NCBI GenBank assembly: GCA_950295325.1
Contig: OX485805.1
Span: forward strand, 56,690,758 to 56,754,757
From: Polytrichum commune
Lineage: Eukaryota; Streptophyta; Polytrichopsida; Polytrichales; Polytrichaceae
Direction: 5' to 3'
DNA length: 64,000 bases
Shown here: in pieces, positions 47,069 to 58,530 of the stretch
Numbering within the stretch: the first letter of the stretch is position 1
Layout: each line of letters opens with the position of its first letter
The notes under the pieces: generated by a model
The model's database searches: none
Told to the model about the DNA's origin: nothing
What the model saw: the letters and a program-made list of their open reading frames with translations, nothing else
Made by a program: the position numbers and the translations under genes

Positions 47069-50000
47069 TAAGAAAGTTGAATGATACACGAGAACTTTGA
47101 ACAACAAATCCTCATTGAAAAAAAAACAAACATATTTTTGCCATTTAATGCATTTGAGATGACAATCTTGTATAAGTACAATGTTGAGAAATCCTTTTTA
47201 GTCTAGTGTGACTTAGTAGGATTGAGTTACCCCGCAACCATTCTAAGCATCATTCATTATTCTCATACCTTGGTGATGTCCACTTTCTTTTATTTATATT
47301 TAGTACAAAATGGCAAGCATAGCATTTAGAGAGAATAATATACACTTCGGAGTTCCAAAATTATGATAGAGTCATTTGTACAATAACATAAATCCTACAA
47401 TCCAATCTTGTTAATTTAAAATAAACCGTGGTGCCGGTATTAGGGTTTTTTTTTCCATTGGAGTAATTGAATATACTTTTTTCATGTATGTGCATTATTT
47501 GCAGCTAAATTGGATACATAAATGACATGCTTTATGCTCCTAATGAAATGTTGGATGAATGAAAATCAAACAAAGTTCATCCAAACCCATTTTTGCCTTT
47601 TGCAAGTCTAGAGGACATACCTTGATAGGATCCTCATACGTGTTCCTATATATATTTATCAACATATGTAAGATCACATAGGTTGGGAAGCTCCGGATCA
47701 TCATACGAGGGTTGCATAGAAACATATACACATGGTAACACAAATAATATGGGACAAATGCGAAATCCATCTAGTAAAGGCGATCTTTCCCATAGAGGAG
47801 GAGGGCGGTTGTTGCTTTTGTACCACCACCCGTCCATGTGGATTCCAACGGATGCATTCTATGGGGATCACAAAGCCGAGGCCTCCACATGGTGGGCTCT
47901 TGGCATGGTCTTTCTACCATCAAATCAATCAAGTGGGTACCCGAATGATGGTGCTTCAACATTATTGAGCACTCCCCGAAATTTGTATGGGTGGGCCATG
48001 CCATGACATGAGATCAATATGTAGGGCTTTGAGGGAAGTCAAACTCTCTATGTAAAGGAACTAATTCCAAAACGCTTGTCAATCCCCAATGTCTACAACA
48101 TGACAAAACTTTGGTTCGGGAGTGCCTATTTGGTGGAATGTCCAGTACTTTTTGGGCTCCAACATCCAAATTGCTTGTCTAGCCATAAAGGGGTCAAATC
48201 ATGTCCACGGTTGCCAATGAGAAATGTATGGTTGGTCGAGCGAATGTAACTTGTAACATGTCAATGACCTCTTTTAGGTGTCCTCAACTTGAATGATTCA
48301 AGAGAGAGACTATACTTCCATGGCAAACCACATCAGATACATTCAATCAGAAGAACGTATATGTGATGAATCATCCAACAAAATGAAGTTTGTTTCAAAA
48401 TCTACGAAACTAAGAAAGAGATTCATGGGATGAGAATTACATCAAGGCGGGGTCAAAAAGGTTGATTCCTTAGAGTTATGGAGTACAGCGGCCTTTGTGT
48501 GACAATGGCTAATATCAACTTGACGATTTGATTAAAATGTTAAGAATCCATATGCAAGCTTGAATCACTACAAACATATGAGCGAGTCCTTGATAATTGT
48601 CTTGGAAGCTAAAAATTTGCTCTCATGATTAAAATTTCTCCGAATCTATCATAGTGGTAGAATTGCATTGTTCTTTCACCAACGCATGATCATTGCCTAG
48701 AACTCATATCCTAGTAGGGTATTTGTTGTTATTTCAACTACTTTGATGTTTACAAATAGCTTCAAAAACCTCATATTACATAAGTGAGGCTCCACAAATC
48801 CCCGAGGTTAAAAAGGACAATTGGAGTGAGTCGACAAGAAGTATGCTTGCATGCAACTATAATTTATCCAACCTTAGATACAAACATTCAAGGTCCTCAT
48901 TACCAACCATTCATAAGATTGACCTTGGGATACCTCATTTTGACTATCGAAACAAATCGACGTGTGGGGATTAGAGGCTGATTTGCAATCACAATAGTTT
49001 GACTTTGAATATCCAAATAAAAGGGGAAGTGGTTTTGGCACAATATCAGTCAATGCATTGAAGCTCTTGAAAACATTCGACGACACCAACTATGCGGCAA
49101 GGTGTGAGCTCTTTTGGAACTCTTTACAAAAATGAAAGAGAAATCATCGTCTAGAATGTTTGGATGTTTTCCTTCTTTGAATATACCAAGGAAAAAGAGA
49201 AGGAAAAAAGAGAGGAGGGGGGGGGGGGTCCATATTATTATCAACATGACTTTGCCCCTATTGGTCCAATAATGTTCAAGAGTCACCTTGGTGCATGGTA
49301 GGGTTCATTATCTATCTTACAATAGGTGGGCTCTATTTAAATATTATGTTTTGATAACAAGAAAACGGTAGAACTGTGAGGCTTTGTCCTCTATTATGAA
49401 AGACTACAATTGTAGTTGTCCACTTTGCTCATGCCAATTCATGGCTATTCACTATACCAAACCTTTCTTGGATTTTGTGCACCTTCTTCTCAAATACAAG
49501 TCGAGGATCGAAGCTACTCATTTATCACCCAATTTTTTTAAAATAAATAATCAAGAACTACCGAAATAACTATAGTTAACTAGATCTCTTTCAATGCATT
49601 TTAGGGAGCACTTATATATATATAAATAAAAACTATAGTTAACATCCACATTACATAAAGTGGACTAAAAATAACAAAAACAAGTAACGTCCAAGTGTGA
49701 ACACAAAGTGGTTAGGAAATTTGCTCTTGAAACAAAGAAGTTGATGCATAGTCTTTGTCCTGTAGACAGAGCCAACAAATACCCCTATCCTACCCTTGCA
49801 CGAGGTGTTGGGGGGGGGGGGGAGGGCAGTGCTTCTTGTTTACTATCTAAAGTGTGAACACTCACGACCAACCTCCTAGCCCCCATCACCTTGATATAGA
49901 GTTTACAAACATGGTTAGATTATGGGAGGTTGTGTAGTGGAACTTGCAAGATAATCAGATTAATGTGGTTGGCATAGCGAGTGTTGACTATTTGGTCCAC

Positions 50001-50859
50001 GAGGTTTGAAAAAGGGCTACACCAAACATCTCATTTAGTGTGGCCCACACTATTCATTCTCAATCCACATTAATCGTTTTATAATCATTGGGTGGCAATT
50101 AAAGAGGGTGTCATATGACAATTGTTGCTACATGACAAGTCAAGAAGACCACTCTGAGATAACATGACACGCCAATTTTAGTGCCCCGTTGAATCATATG
50201 TAGTACTTAATACCAGGTACCAATGTACATACAAACACATTGATTTGATAATTAAAGCCACAAACTCCACATGATGTGGTCGGTGGGAGTGCATCGCCCA
50301 TCTCAAACTAGATGTGTGCATCCAAACCTCCGCTAGAGTCAAACTTAGATCATGAGTTGACGGTTTTCGTTTGCTTAAAATTTACATCAATTTTGTTCTT
50401 ACAATTTTCACCACTATTCAACTACAAAAGACGCTTCAACATTCTACATTCTCAAGCGAGAATTTTGACCCACCGTGGGGTTAAGCACCCAAGTTCAACT
50501 TGTATTCAAGGCCACCATGTCCAACTCCAAGCCAATACGATGAAGTGGTAATTTGCACACCACGGTCATAATATAACATTGATATCGATGTTCAATTAGA
50601 AAATGCATACCTTGTTTTCTCTTTGAAATGAATGTTAATATGATGATCATTCTTGGAATCAAGATGTACTTATTAGAGTTATCCGTACCACCCCTCAAAG
50701 ATGGACGAAATCATACTCGGTTTTTCGAGCATTCGATTGTTACATTTCGAGAGCCCCCTGAACAAACAATGGGTGATGAGTAACGTTATGATCCTTGTGC
50801 TCCAATTTTAAAAATTACATTGACCATAATATTTAGTATCACTTACTATTTATAAATAC
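47069..50859. other. Unassigned stretch with two G tracts
   Basis: Long AT-rich interval. G runs lie at 49,217-49,228 and 49,810-49,822. A 107-codon frame at 47,683-48,006 (+) is overlapped by open frames on both strands and shows no known domain. I find no repeat boundary or RNA gene. Confidence 0.4.
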
Positions 50860-51570
50860 ACAATGCTATATTCTTTTACTATTGATGTAAGACTTTACCA
50901 AATTAAGTTGTTATTGCTCTATAATGTCCAAACAACCAATTTAACATTTGCTAGTGAGATGTACAATAAATAGGTATAGCATCACGTAATCCCAAATAGT
51001 AAGTGACACTAAATATCATATGTAGTGGAGTAGTTGCCTAGGTGACACTATATATTATAGTTAATGGAGTAGTTGCCTAATGACACTAAATATCATGTTT
51101 AGTGTAGCTAGTCTTGCTTATTGGCCTTTATTCCCAGCTTGGTACTACACTAGATATCGTATTCACCAATTCTAATTGCCTTGCTCAATACTGATTGTAA
51201 ACCCCAGTGTCGTTTCGCCAACACTAAATGTTAACCTAACATCATTTGTCATTCCTTGTAAATTATGTCAAGGATTACAAATTTATATTATCGCAAGTAC
51301 TATCACTTACTAAGTGATTTTTCATCCAAATTTCAATCATCCATGACAATGTTTCATCACTAGTGTGTTAGGATGAAAGTTACATGAAACTTTGTTTCAA
51401 TAATTGACATTTGGATGAACGAAATGCAAGTTGGGACGACTTGTGTATAGTCATAAATAGTGTCGTTGGAAAAGTTACCACAGTGACATAAAATACCATA
51501 TGACACACTAAATACAATATTTGGTGTAGTTGTCATGGCACCATCATGCCATGCAAGTGTACCACCCCAT
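50860..51570 (+). repeat. Family K repeat cluster
   Basis: 50,860-51,045 matches 22,565-22,738. It is followed by three near-palindromic phrases of the type GACACTAAATATCATRTTTAGTG (near 51,005, 51,040 and 51,080). A second block (about 51,180-51,420), with ACACTAAATGTTAACCTAAC, TTTGTCATTCCTTGTAAA and CCAATCATCCATGA-like text, matches 55,060-55,240. Confidence 0.65.
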
Positions 51571-51882
51571 GTGGATCCCCAACAATGGTCAATTTTAATA
51601 TCATATTTTATACACCACATCGTACCCAAAAAAAAACAATAAGCATACCCAAATCGATATACCGATTGTCGGCTCACCCTTGCATAATGAAACAACAATC
51701 ATGATGAATATTGTTTATTTTGTGACGGTGGCCCAACATAAAGTGAGAATCATGCCTACAAACTTCCGAACCCCACGGGGCAACACCCATGCTATTATTG
51801 AGTAATGTTGTAGTTTTATAGTTGTCACCACGAAGTATGGAAACCATGATATTTGTGAGCATGGTGGTGTAGTGTAGCCCTA

Positions 51883-52113
51883 GGCTAGATCACATCTTCG
51901 TTCGGTTGGGCCTTGCTGATCCCACGCCTCCTTCATTGCCCAGTCTTCCTTCCTACACCTGCGTGGGAACTCCTCCTCGTTGGGAACCAATGTGATATTG
52001 TTACATTGGTTCCCAATGAGGAGGAGTTCCCACGCAGGTGTAGGAAGGAAGACTGGGCAATGAAGGAGGCGTGGGATCAGCAAGGCCCAACCGAATGAAG
52101 ATGTGATCTAGCC
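51883..52113. repeat. Near-perfect inverted repeat (111-bp arms, 9-base loop)
   Basis: The left arm is 51,883-51,993, the loop 51,994-52,002 and the right arm 52,003-52,113. By eye the arms differ at only two positions. Each arm reads in one direction as an open peptide, PNEEEFPRRCRKEDWAMKEA then WDQQGPTE. This explains the two near-identical frames on opposite strands and suggests the arms came from a coding fragment. An 18-base direct repeat, GCATRGTGGTGTRGTGTA, flanks it (51,859-51,876 and 52,118-52,135, two differences). It is a candidate foldback element or young hairpin-RNA locus. Confidence 0.92.
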
Positions 52114-52135
52114 CGGGGCATAGTGGTGTGGTGTA

Positions 52136-53162
52136 TTTGCTTGAAACTTAGAGAAATTAGTTAATAATAATTTTAATTTTAATTTTAATAACTTGGCAAC
52201 CATTTTTATTTTAAATAAGTCTATGCACAAATGGGCTTCCATTTGGATCTTTACAAAGAACCCAAAGATTGGCCTACATCCCTTGAGCCAATTTTAGGGC
52301 CTTTGGTGATACTAGTCCAAGTCCAAAAACCTCCACACCCCCAAAAATCCCTTAATGAACTCAAAAGTCGAAGCCAAACTCGGTGTTTCCTTTCTCAAAC
52401 TACGAGAAGGTTTTTTCTTGGGGCGGGACCAACTAAATCCCATACGAGTTATTGGCAAACTATCACGTAAGACATGCAATGATGAACCCCCATCAAATTT
52501 TAAAGTAAAACAATTCTTGGTCTAAGGGCCCGATCTATATTTAACACAACCAACCATAAAGAGAAGTGAAACTAGAATTGCCATGTGTGCAACAATGGTA
52601 ATCAATTGCACGTGATATGTATGTATATATACAAGCTTATATCTTCACACAATTATGTATACATATATGTAAGGATCAATTGGAAGTATCGGGGATGAAC
52701 ACAAATGACAAATGAAATTATTTGCGATGTGGTCACCTTTGACATGTTCAACTAAACAACAATAACAATAACAACTCAAGTGCTCAACAAGTCAAATGTT
52801 CAAACCCTAAGTGCCTAGCCATGGATTTTGTGGTTGATAGATAGCCACCAAGAGGATTCTTGAGCAAGGTAGGGCCAACATGTTCAAATTCATGTCAAAT
52901 TGCATGATGTTATTTATTAATTGATGGATGGCATTTAATTGGCCAAATCTATCCAAACCTAATGGTTCCCATGAGCCCACCAACACGTCATTGGGTTCAT
53001 GATAGAAAGTCCAAATGCTAGTGGACCTATTTGAAAACAAAGGTGACATATTGGTTGTCAATGGCCATTAGGGGAATGCTACCACATTTTTATTTCTTTG
53101 TTTTGCAACCGGGCATGAACGCATAGGGGTTAAGGCAAAGACACTCACTTGACACATGCATT
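52136..53162. other. Unassigned spacer
   Basis: No gene. The 79-codon frame at 52,231-52,470 (+) and the 84-codon frame at 52,807-53,061 (-) show no known motif. Confidence 0.4.
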
Positions 53163-53575
53163 TGCGTCATTTGTAAAGGTAAGTGGGCCTAATTTGGATA
53201 CTTATCTTAGACATGCATCAATATTTGAGTGGGGTGTGGTTATGTGTAGATCTACAAATGGACATAAAACGTATGCATGTTTACCGGAGATTGAATTACA
53301 AGTTAAAATTTTGTTAATTAATGTAGGTTCATTAGTCAACATAATGGGAGGAGCCTATATTATCATTTAATAAGAAGTAGAATCGTCACCTTGACAATGA
53401 CAATGACAATGAATAAGATATTCATATATGCTGCAAGTTTTGCGAGGGAGATGGTTACCAACACGATTTGGATTTGTTAATCATCTAACACGAATTGCGA
53501 GTTTCATAGCTTACGAGACGTGGATGCTCATCTAAAAGGGTCCACTTAAGGCCTAACTACCTTATAAAATTTTGA
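53163..53575 (-). repeat. Family B element, near full length
   Basis: The left end is AAGGTAAGTGGGCCTAATTT and the right end CACTTAAGGCCTAACTACCT followed by TAT. The interior includes GGGGTGTGGTTATGTGTAGA. Open frames inside it are not genes. Confidence 0.7.
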
Positions 53576-54194
53576 TGCCATGAATAAACTCAACGAGGAA
53601 GAATAAGCTGAGCCAAAGAAAATAACCGAATGCAAGAAAAAATTGGTAAGTGCGTGCAACTCTACAACTTGTGCTTGGAGATATTTGAAATGACATGCTC
53701 TCAAAATCCTCCACTATAATGGACTGTAATTCTCCAAAAACCTATTAGGATCATGTTTTTAATAGACCCCCTTTAACTTGATAATAGTGTTGGGGACTTA
53801 ACTCAAAGAAGTGGACATCTAACCATGGCCCACATGATACTATCACTTTTTGTCACATTTTGTCATGGACCGATTTCCAAATGGACACTTTCATTTTTTG
53901 AGATTTGATCCAAATACCATGAGTGAGATGACTTCTAAAGTGACCGCAAAAGGTCAACCCAAATGAGATAATCGACAAATAAATCGACAAATTTTGGGCA
54001 TGATCCTACATAAATAGGAACCCCAAAATGGGTGTTGCCGGTCAACCCGAGGCTCCACTAGTATTATTACCTGCCACTTTATGTTGCATTGTTCTCTTGA
54101 CCAAGAAATGACCCTCGCCAAGAATTACATCGTTTGCAATGTATGTCCTCGTCAATGACTATTCATTTGTGTTTTCTCTTTCTAAAGGTACATT
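53576..54194. other. Unassigned spacer
   Basis: Nothing recognisable. Confidence 0.4.
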
Positions 54195-54385
54195 AAGCTT
54201 TTTTTGGAAGACAAGAGACATTTGACCACCTAACTAGTTTTCCATCAAGTAGAGAGACGATTTCATGGTTGGGAATTGAGCCGCCAACCACTCCGTTCGG
54301 TTGGGGTTTCTCTCCACTATCATCTAGTAGTTTAGGGTCGTTTCTGACCACTAAAGGTCCATTATGAAAAATTGGATATCTATCC
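54195..54385 (-). repeat. SINE-like repeat copy 2
   Basis: Reverse-oriented match to 14,170-14,345. On the minus strand it reads AGATGATAGTGGAGAG, GGAGTGGTTGGCGGCTCAAT, TCTCTACTTGATGG, and ends in an A7 run (T7 on the + strand near 54,200-54,207). A short A tail and A/B-box-like blocks favour a SINE. The match is too diverged to prove a tRNA origin. Confidence 0.4.
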
Positions 54386-54734
54386 ATCCCTCCCCCCTAC
54401 CACAACACAACATATGGGCAAGATGAATGAGTACACTTCTTTGATATGTTGTAGAGAGAGACAGAGAGAAAGGTTCTCGCTTAGAAATATATGGTTTTAT
54501 GTGCTATTATATTGGGCGTGCTATGCTAATTAGAGTGACCTCCATGTTGTATCACATAGCAACAAGTGTCTTATGGCACCTTCTTTGGTTGCCACCGAGT
54601 GTTTGCAATATCATATAATGGTCTGAATGGGACAACAAAGTGTTTCATCTAGATAGCAATCATAAAGATTGTCATTTCACGTGTCAAAAACGGAGTTTGA
54701 GATGCAAAACTTGTAAGAGGTCAAAGTGAAGACT

Positions 54735-54960
54735 ATTCTTTCTCTTTAAGCAATCACATAGGACCTCCCCATGGTGTTCACTGTTTCACCTAGATTGCCA
54801 TCCTTATGATATTTTGAATGCATGATCCAATTTGATCATAACACATGTATTTATTTATTTTTTCTTTGTGTGGTGTGTGTTTTTAACTACAAGTCTTGCC
54901 ATAAACCACTCGAATATAGGCATCTATGTATGACTCTTAATCAATTAAGGTCCACATATA
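54735..54960 (+). repeat. Family B element fragment
   Basis: Carries ATAGGACCTCCCCATGGTGT, GATCCAATTTGATC, and CACTCGAATATAGGCATC, in family B order. Both ends are incomplete. Confidence 0.5.
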
Positions 54961-55059
54961 CTACCTTACATTGGACATCTATTATGAAAACTGTGGGAAC
55001 TAACAAATGAGATGTTTGCCAAGTGTAAGTAGAACACAAAATATTGTATTTAGTATCAT

Positions 55060-55240
55060 CAACACTAAATGTAAGCCTAAAATTATTTGTCATTCCTTGT
55101 AAAATAAAATGACTTATTATAAATTTTCAATGTTGTAATTTTTTTCACTTACTAAGTGACTTTTTAATCCAAATTCCAATCATCCATGATAATAATTCAT
55201 TACAAACATGTTAGGATACATAATACACCAAAACTGGGCG
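55060..55240 (+). repeat. Family K repeat, second block
   Basis: Matches 51,180-51,420: ACACTAAATGTAAGCCTAAA, TTTGTCATTCCTTGTAAA, CACTTACTAAGTGACTTTTT, CCAATCATCCATGATAAT. Confidence 0.65.
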
Positions 55241-55379
55241 AACTAGAAGGGGATTGGGGTGACACTTGTGAATCATATTTGTAAACTTATTCATAAGAAA
55301 TGTCATTAGAAAAGTAACCACAATGACATCAAATACCATATGACACTAAGTACAATAGTGTAGTGTTTGAAGAAGGCCC

Positions 55380-56486
55380 TAATGAGTCCTCATGCTATGT
55401 GCGCTATGATTGGAAGAATATGGTGGGGCCTCCCGCGCTATTAACATGGGGCCCACCCGCCACCCCTACACACCGACCTCCCAATCGTGGGCCCCACCAC
55501 ACCACCCGCCTCACGGAATGAACGACCCCACCAAACTCCCCAACGACCTACCAAGTTGCCTACGTGTAGGTCGGTTGCAGAAAGTGGGACCCACCATGTG
55601 ATATTCGAATTACAAAAATGTTTTGTCTTCCATGAGGTTAGATTGCGCCAAAAACAATAAAGTGTCCTCCTTCCCTAACTCTTTAAGCAAAACTCCAAAA
55701 AGAATGGAAACCAATGGGTCACTGACACTTGGCGGGTCATTGTCAACTCATTATCAAACGTCATGTATACAACCGATGTCATTGCCAACACATTTGCCAT
55801 ATTAACGCTTCCATTGTGACCTAACTCTAATGTTTCAAAGAACTTTGTAACTTATCGCCAACTTACAATTTGGATAAAATAATAGGATAAAAAAATCATA
55901 TGACGTTCTTTATTGTGTTGCATTGTGCAACCAATATGCATACACTTTACTTGTAAAATACAGTAAAAAACATCATTGAACCCACTTTGCCACCCTCCCA
56001 CTACCTTGCATAGCGAGAGACTTTACCAAGCTCCCCATGGGAAGGTTGCAAGTGTACATAAGGAGGTCGGTCACATAGGGCGGGACCCACATCACCCATA
56101 TTTGTGTGTTTTTAGAATCTGGTTTGTTTTTTTGGTGTTTTTAAAATAAAATAAAATATGGGCCCCACAAGGCCACATTGGGCAATTAATAATAAGGTGA
56201 TCCCCCCCCTCAAGAATCAAAGCTTGAAAAAAAAGGAGGACAACAAAGCCAAACATGACAATGTCCCTTGGAGGGTCGTTGCCAACTCCGCATCAAACAC
56301 CACATGTGCAACTTATGCCTTCACCAACACATTTGCCATATTATAAAGGCTTCCCTTGTAGACCTAACTCCAATTATTTAAAAAGAAGCTTGCAACCTAT
56401 ATCGACATCTTGAAACTTGAATAATAATAAACAAAATACCATATGACATCTCTCATTATGCATTGTGCATCCAACGTGCATATAAA
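55380..56486 (+). repeat. Tandem duplication of about 540 bp upstream of the DUF707 gene
   Basis: Two diverged units, about 55,380-55,950 and about 55,975-56,486, share in order: AAGGTCGGT-like text with GGGACCCACAT, GTCATTG(CC)AACTC, ACACATTTGCCATATTA, GACCTAACTC, ATCATATGACGTTC (ACCATATGACATCT in the second) and ATTGTGCAACC. A GC-rich part of the unit recurs a third time at about 56,880-57,130, next to the gene leader. Confidence 0.7.
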
Positions 56487-56865
56487 GTAGACATGCCTAA
56501 TTCGGTTACTTATCTCAACCAAACACCTAATATTCAAGCAATACTTGGTTTGGCGTGGCTCCAAGAACAAACACCAAAAAGACACGTGTCCTAAAGAAAG
56601 AATTGCATGGTCGAAATACAATAACCATTTTAAGCTCAATAATCAACATAATTGGGACAAGCTTGTCCATATAATGAGCACAAAATTCTTCACTTTGATA
56701 AGGATGTAATGATATTCACACGAGCTTTGAAAATCATGAGGAAAGTGGCCATGGCCTCAATTTGGATTGTGTAGCCATCGTGTATTAACTAAATCGCGTG
56801 TGTTTCAAATCCTAAGAGAAGTGGGCTAGTCGGAAGAAGTAACCATTTAAGACCCATCTACAGTG
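56486..56865 (-). mobile_element. Family B element, full length
   Basis: The left end is GTAGACATGCCTAATTCGGT and the inverted right end GTAGATGGGTCTTAAATGGT. Both are followed by TAC, giving imperfect terminal repeats of about 23 bp. The length is about 377 bp. The interior contains GTGGCTCCAAGAACAAACAC and AGAGAAGTGGGCTAG. It sits between the tandem duplication and the gene leader, about 1.7 kb from the start codon. Confidence 0.75.
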
Positions 56866-56929
56866 CCTCCCTCAATAAAAGAAAAATGGGGCCCACCCTG
56901 CCACCACCCTCCGACACACCTTATGCAGC

Positions 56930-57085
56930 CAACGACCTACCAAACCCCCCGACGACGTCCGACGATCTACCAAACTCCGTCGACGATATCCGACGATCTT
57001 GCAAAATTCCCGACGACTTCCGACGACCTACTAAAGCTCTTCGACGACCCCCGACGACCTACCAAACTCGGAAATGACCTACCAA
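56930..57085 (+). repeat. CGACGA-rich minisatellite at the gene 5' flank
   Basis: Several imperfect units of about 27-33 bp follow the pattern CGACGA(C/T)-TCCGACGA-(T/C)CTACCAAACTC. The region is CpG-rich, unlike the AT-rich surroundings. Frames through it (for example 195 codons from 56,863) are low-complexity and I do not treat them as genes. Confidence 0.8.
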
Positions 57086-58530
57086 GCTGGCGACGGGAAG
57101 GTCGCAAGCGCGCACAGGGAGGTCGGTCGCAGCAGCCATGGCGGGGAAAGGAAGCCTCCGCGTGTTCTCTCGATCGTTCACCAAGCTCCTCTGTTGCGCC
57201 CGCCATCCCGCACCTGGTTTGTCCTCCGCACATGCCTCGCTCGCCCGATCCCACCCTCCCCCAGATTCATCACACTCCTCCCCACCACTCTGTCCACAGA
57301 CACCCTCGGTCCCTCACTGTTCACAACTTTCGTATGATCGTTGGAACCGCCATCAGTGTCAGAGTCACAATGTCATGTCCTCGCAATTGCCCAGCTTCCA
57401 CTGTCTACCAACAACACCATCAACAATCGTCGTCACGCCGTCCATGGTGATGCCGCGGGACGCCAATTGCCATGTTACCCCCCAACTCACCTCCTTCACC
57501 TCCTTCACCTCCTTCACGGTATAGAGCTTCATGTCCTCGCCCCGCATGTGCTCGTGCATTTTGGGGTTGCAGAGCGCATGGTGTTCAGAAACTCTTTTAG
57601 GGTATGTCCTGCTCTCTCTCTTTCGGTTTTTCAAGAGCGGGCGGGGGGGAGTCTTGTGGGTTTTGAATTTTGGGGAAGGTGTTTGATCGGGTGGGGTGCT
57701 TGTGCTGCTTGTGATCGAGAGATGCATAATGTAATGGATGTTGATGTTTATTTGTTTTATTTTTTATGTTCATTTGTATTTGTATTGATTTTGTTTTTGG
57801 GTACTTAGCCTCCGGTGGCACCTTCTGAAGTGCAGGAACCGAAGGGAGCTTTTGAGGATTATTATACCCTGAGGGGATTTGATGTGTGTTCCATGAGCCG
57901 TTTGGAAGCAGAAGTATTCTTAGCTATTTTATTCAGGCTCTGGGGTAGTGGAGAGGCAGTATTATTTGGTTTAAGAGCGATTTTGGCAATAATGTGAGGC
58001 GCATTTACACGCAAATAGCATGCAATGGTTGATAGGGAGTGTATTGTAGTGAAGCATTGGAGAGGGTAAAGTGGAGCTTGTTTGCTTGTCTTTAGCTTAT
58101 GTGGGGCATCATTATTATATGGTGCAGTAGACAATGAGCGAAAGTCTTGATTTGAGGTGGGTACTAGAATACTGTTGATAATGGTTTCCTCAATACAGGA
58201 GTATAATTTCTAAGTGATTTCTGAGTTATCAAACTTGATGAAGAAGACATGGCCGTTGACATGAGTAGGCATCGGTTTTCAATCCCAATGGTTTAGAAGA
58301 GACTTGGACGGATTATGAGTCATGAGCCATTTGGAAGCAGAGTCTTCTTGGCTATTGTTGAGGCTTTGGGGCAGTGGAGAGGTTGCATGGAATGCTGTTT
58401 ATTAATTGTGAAGGGTGTCTTTTGTCTCACAGATTCTTAGATTTCTTGATGACTCTCCTCTGAGTCAGTTGATGAAGCCTGATTGCGAAAGGAAACTTCA
58501 AAGTACAGAAGGCTGCACCTGAGGGCCAGT
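57086..58530 (+). promoter_or_regulatory. Probable promoter and spliced 5' leader of the DUF707 gene
   Basis: A GC- and CpG-rich block at 57,086-57,600 ends in a good donor (CTCTTTTAGG followed by GTATGT at 57,602). The last leader exon probably runs from 58,433 (after TTTGTCTCACAG) into the start codon at 58,531. An extra exon may begin after GGTACTTAG at 57,808. An upstream ATG frame at 57,138-57,524 would be an upstream ORF. Two diverged copies of one segment (about 57,880-57,958 and 58,312-58,376) share GAGCCRTTTGGAAGCAGA and GGGGYAGTGGAGAGG. Transcription start and exact leader exons cannot be fixed from sequence alone. Confidence 0.5.

Noticed and set aside
51960-52000. Resemblance of the hairpin arm to miR482/2118 (TTCCTTCCTACACC stretch)
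   Set aside because: The similarity is short and the defining downstream bases do not match, so it is not enough to claim that family.
51880-52098. Two similar ORFs on opposite strands (67 and 61 codons)
   Set aside because: They are the two arms of one inverted repeat read in opposite directions.
56863-57450. 195-codon ORF, the longest in the window
   Set aside because: It is Pro/Thr/Ser-rich and read from a minisatellite and GC-rich leader, with overlapping open frames on both strands and no domain.
57138-57524. 128-codon ORF starting MAGKGSLRVFSRSF as the N terminus of the DUF707 protein
   Set aside because: It ends at a stop before the donor at 57,602 and cannot join in frame to the exon at 58,758. 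The 8-nt exon at 58,531 gives a precise in-frame start and a family-like N terminus.
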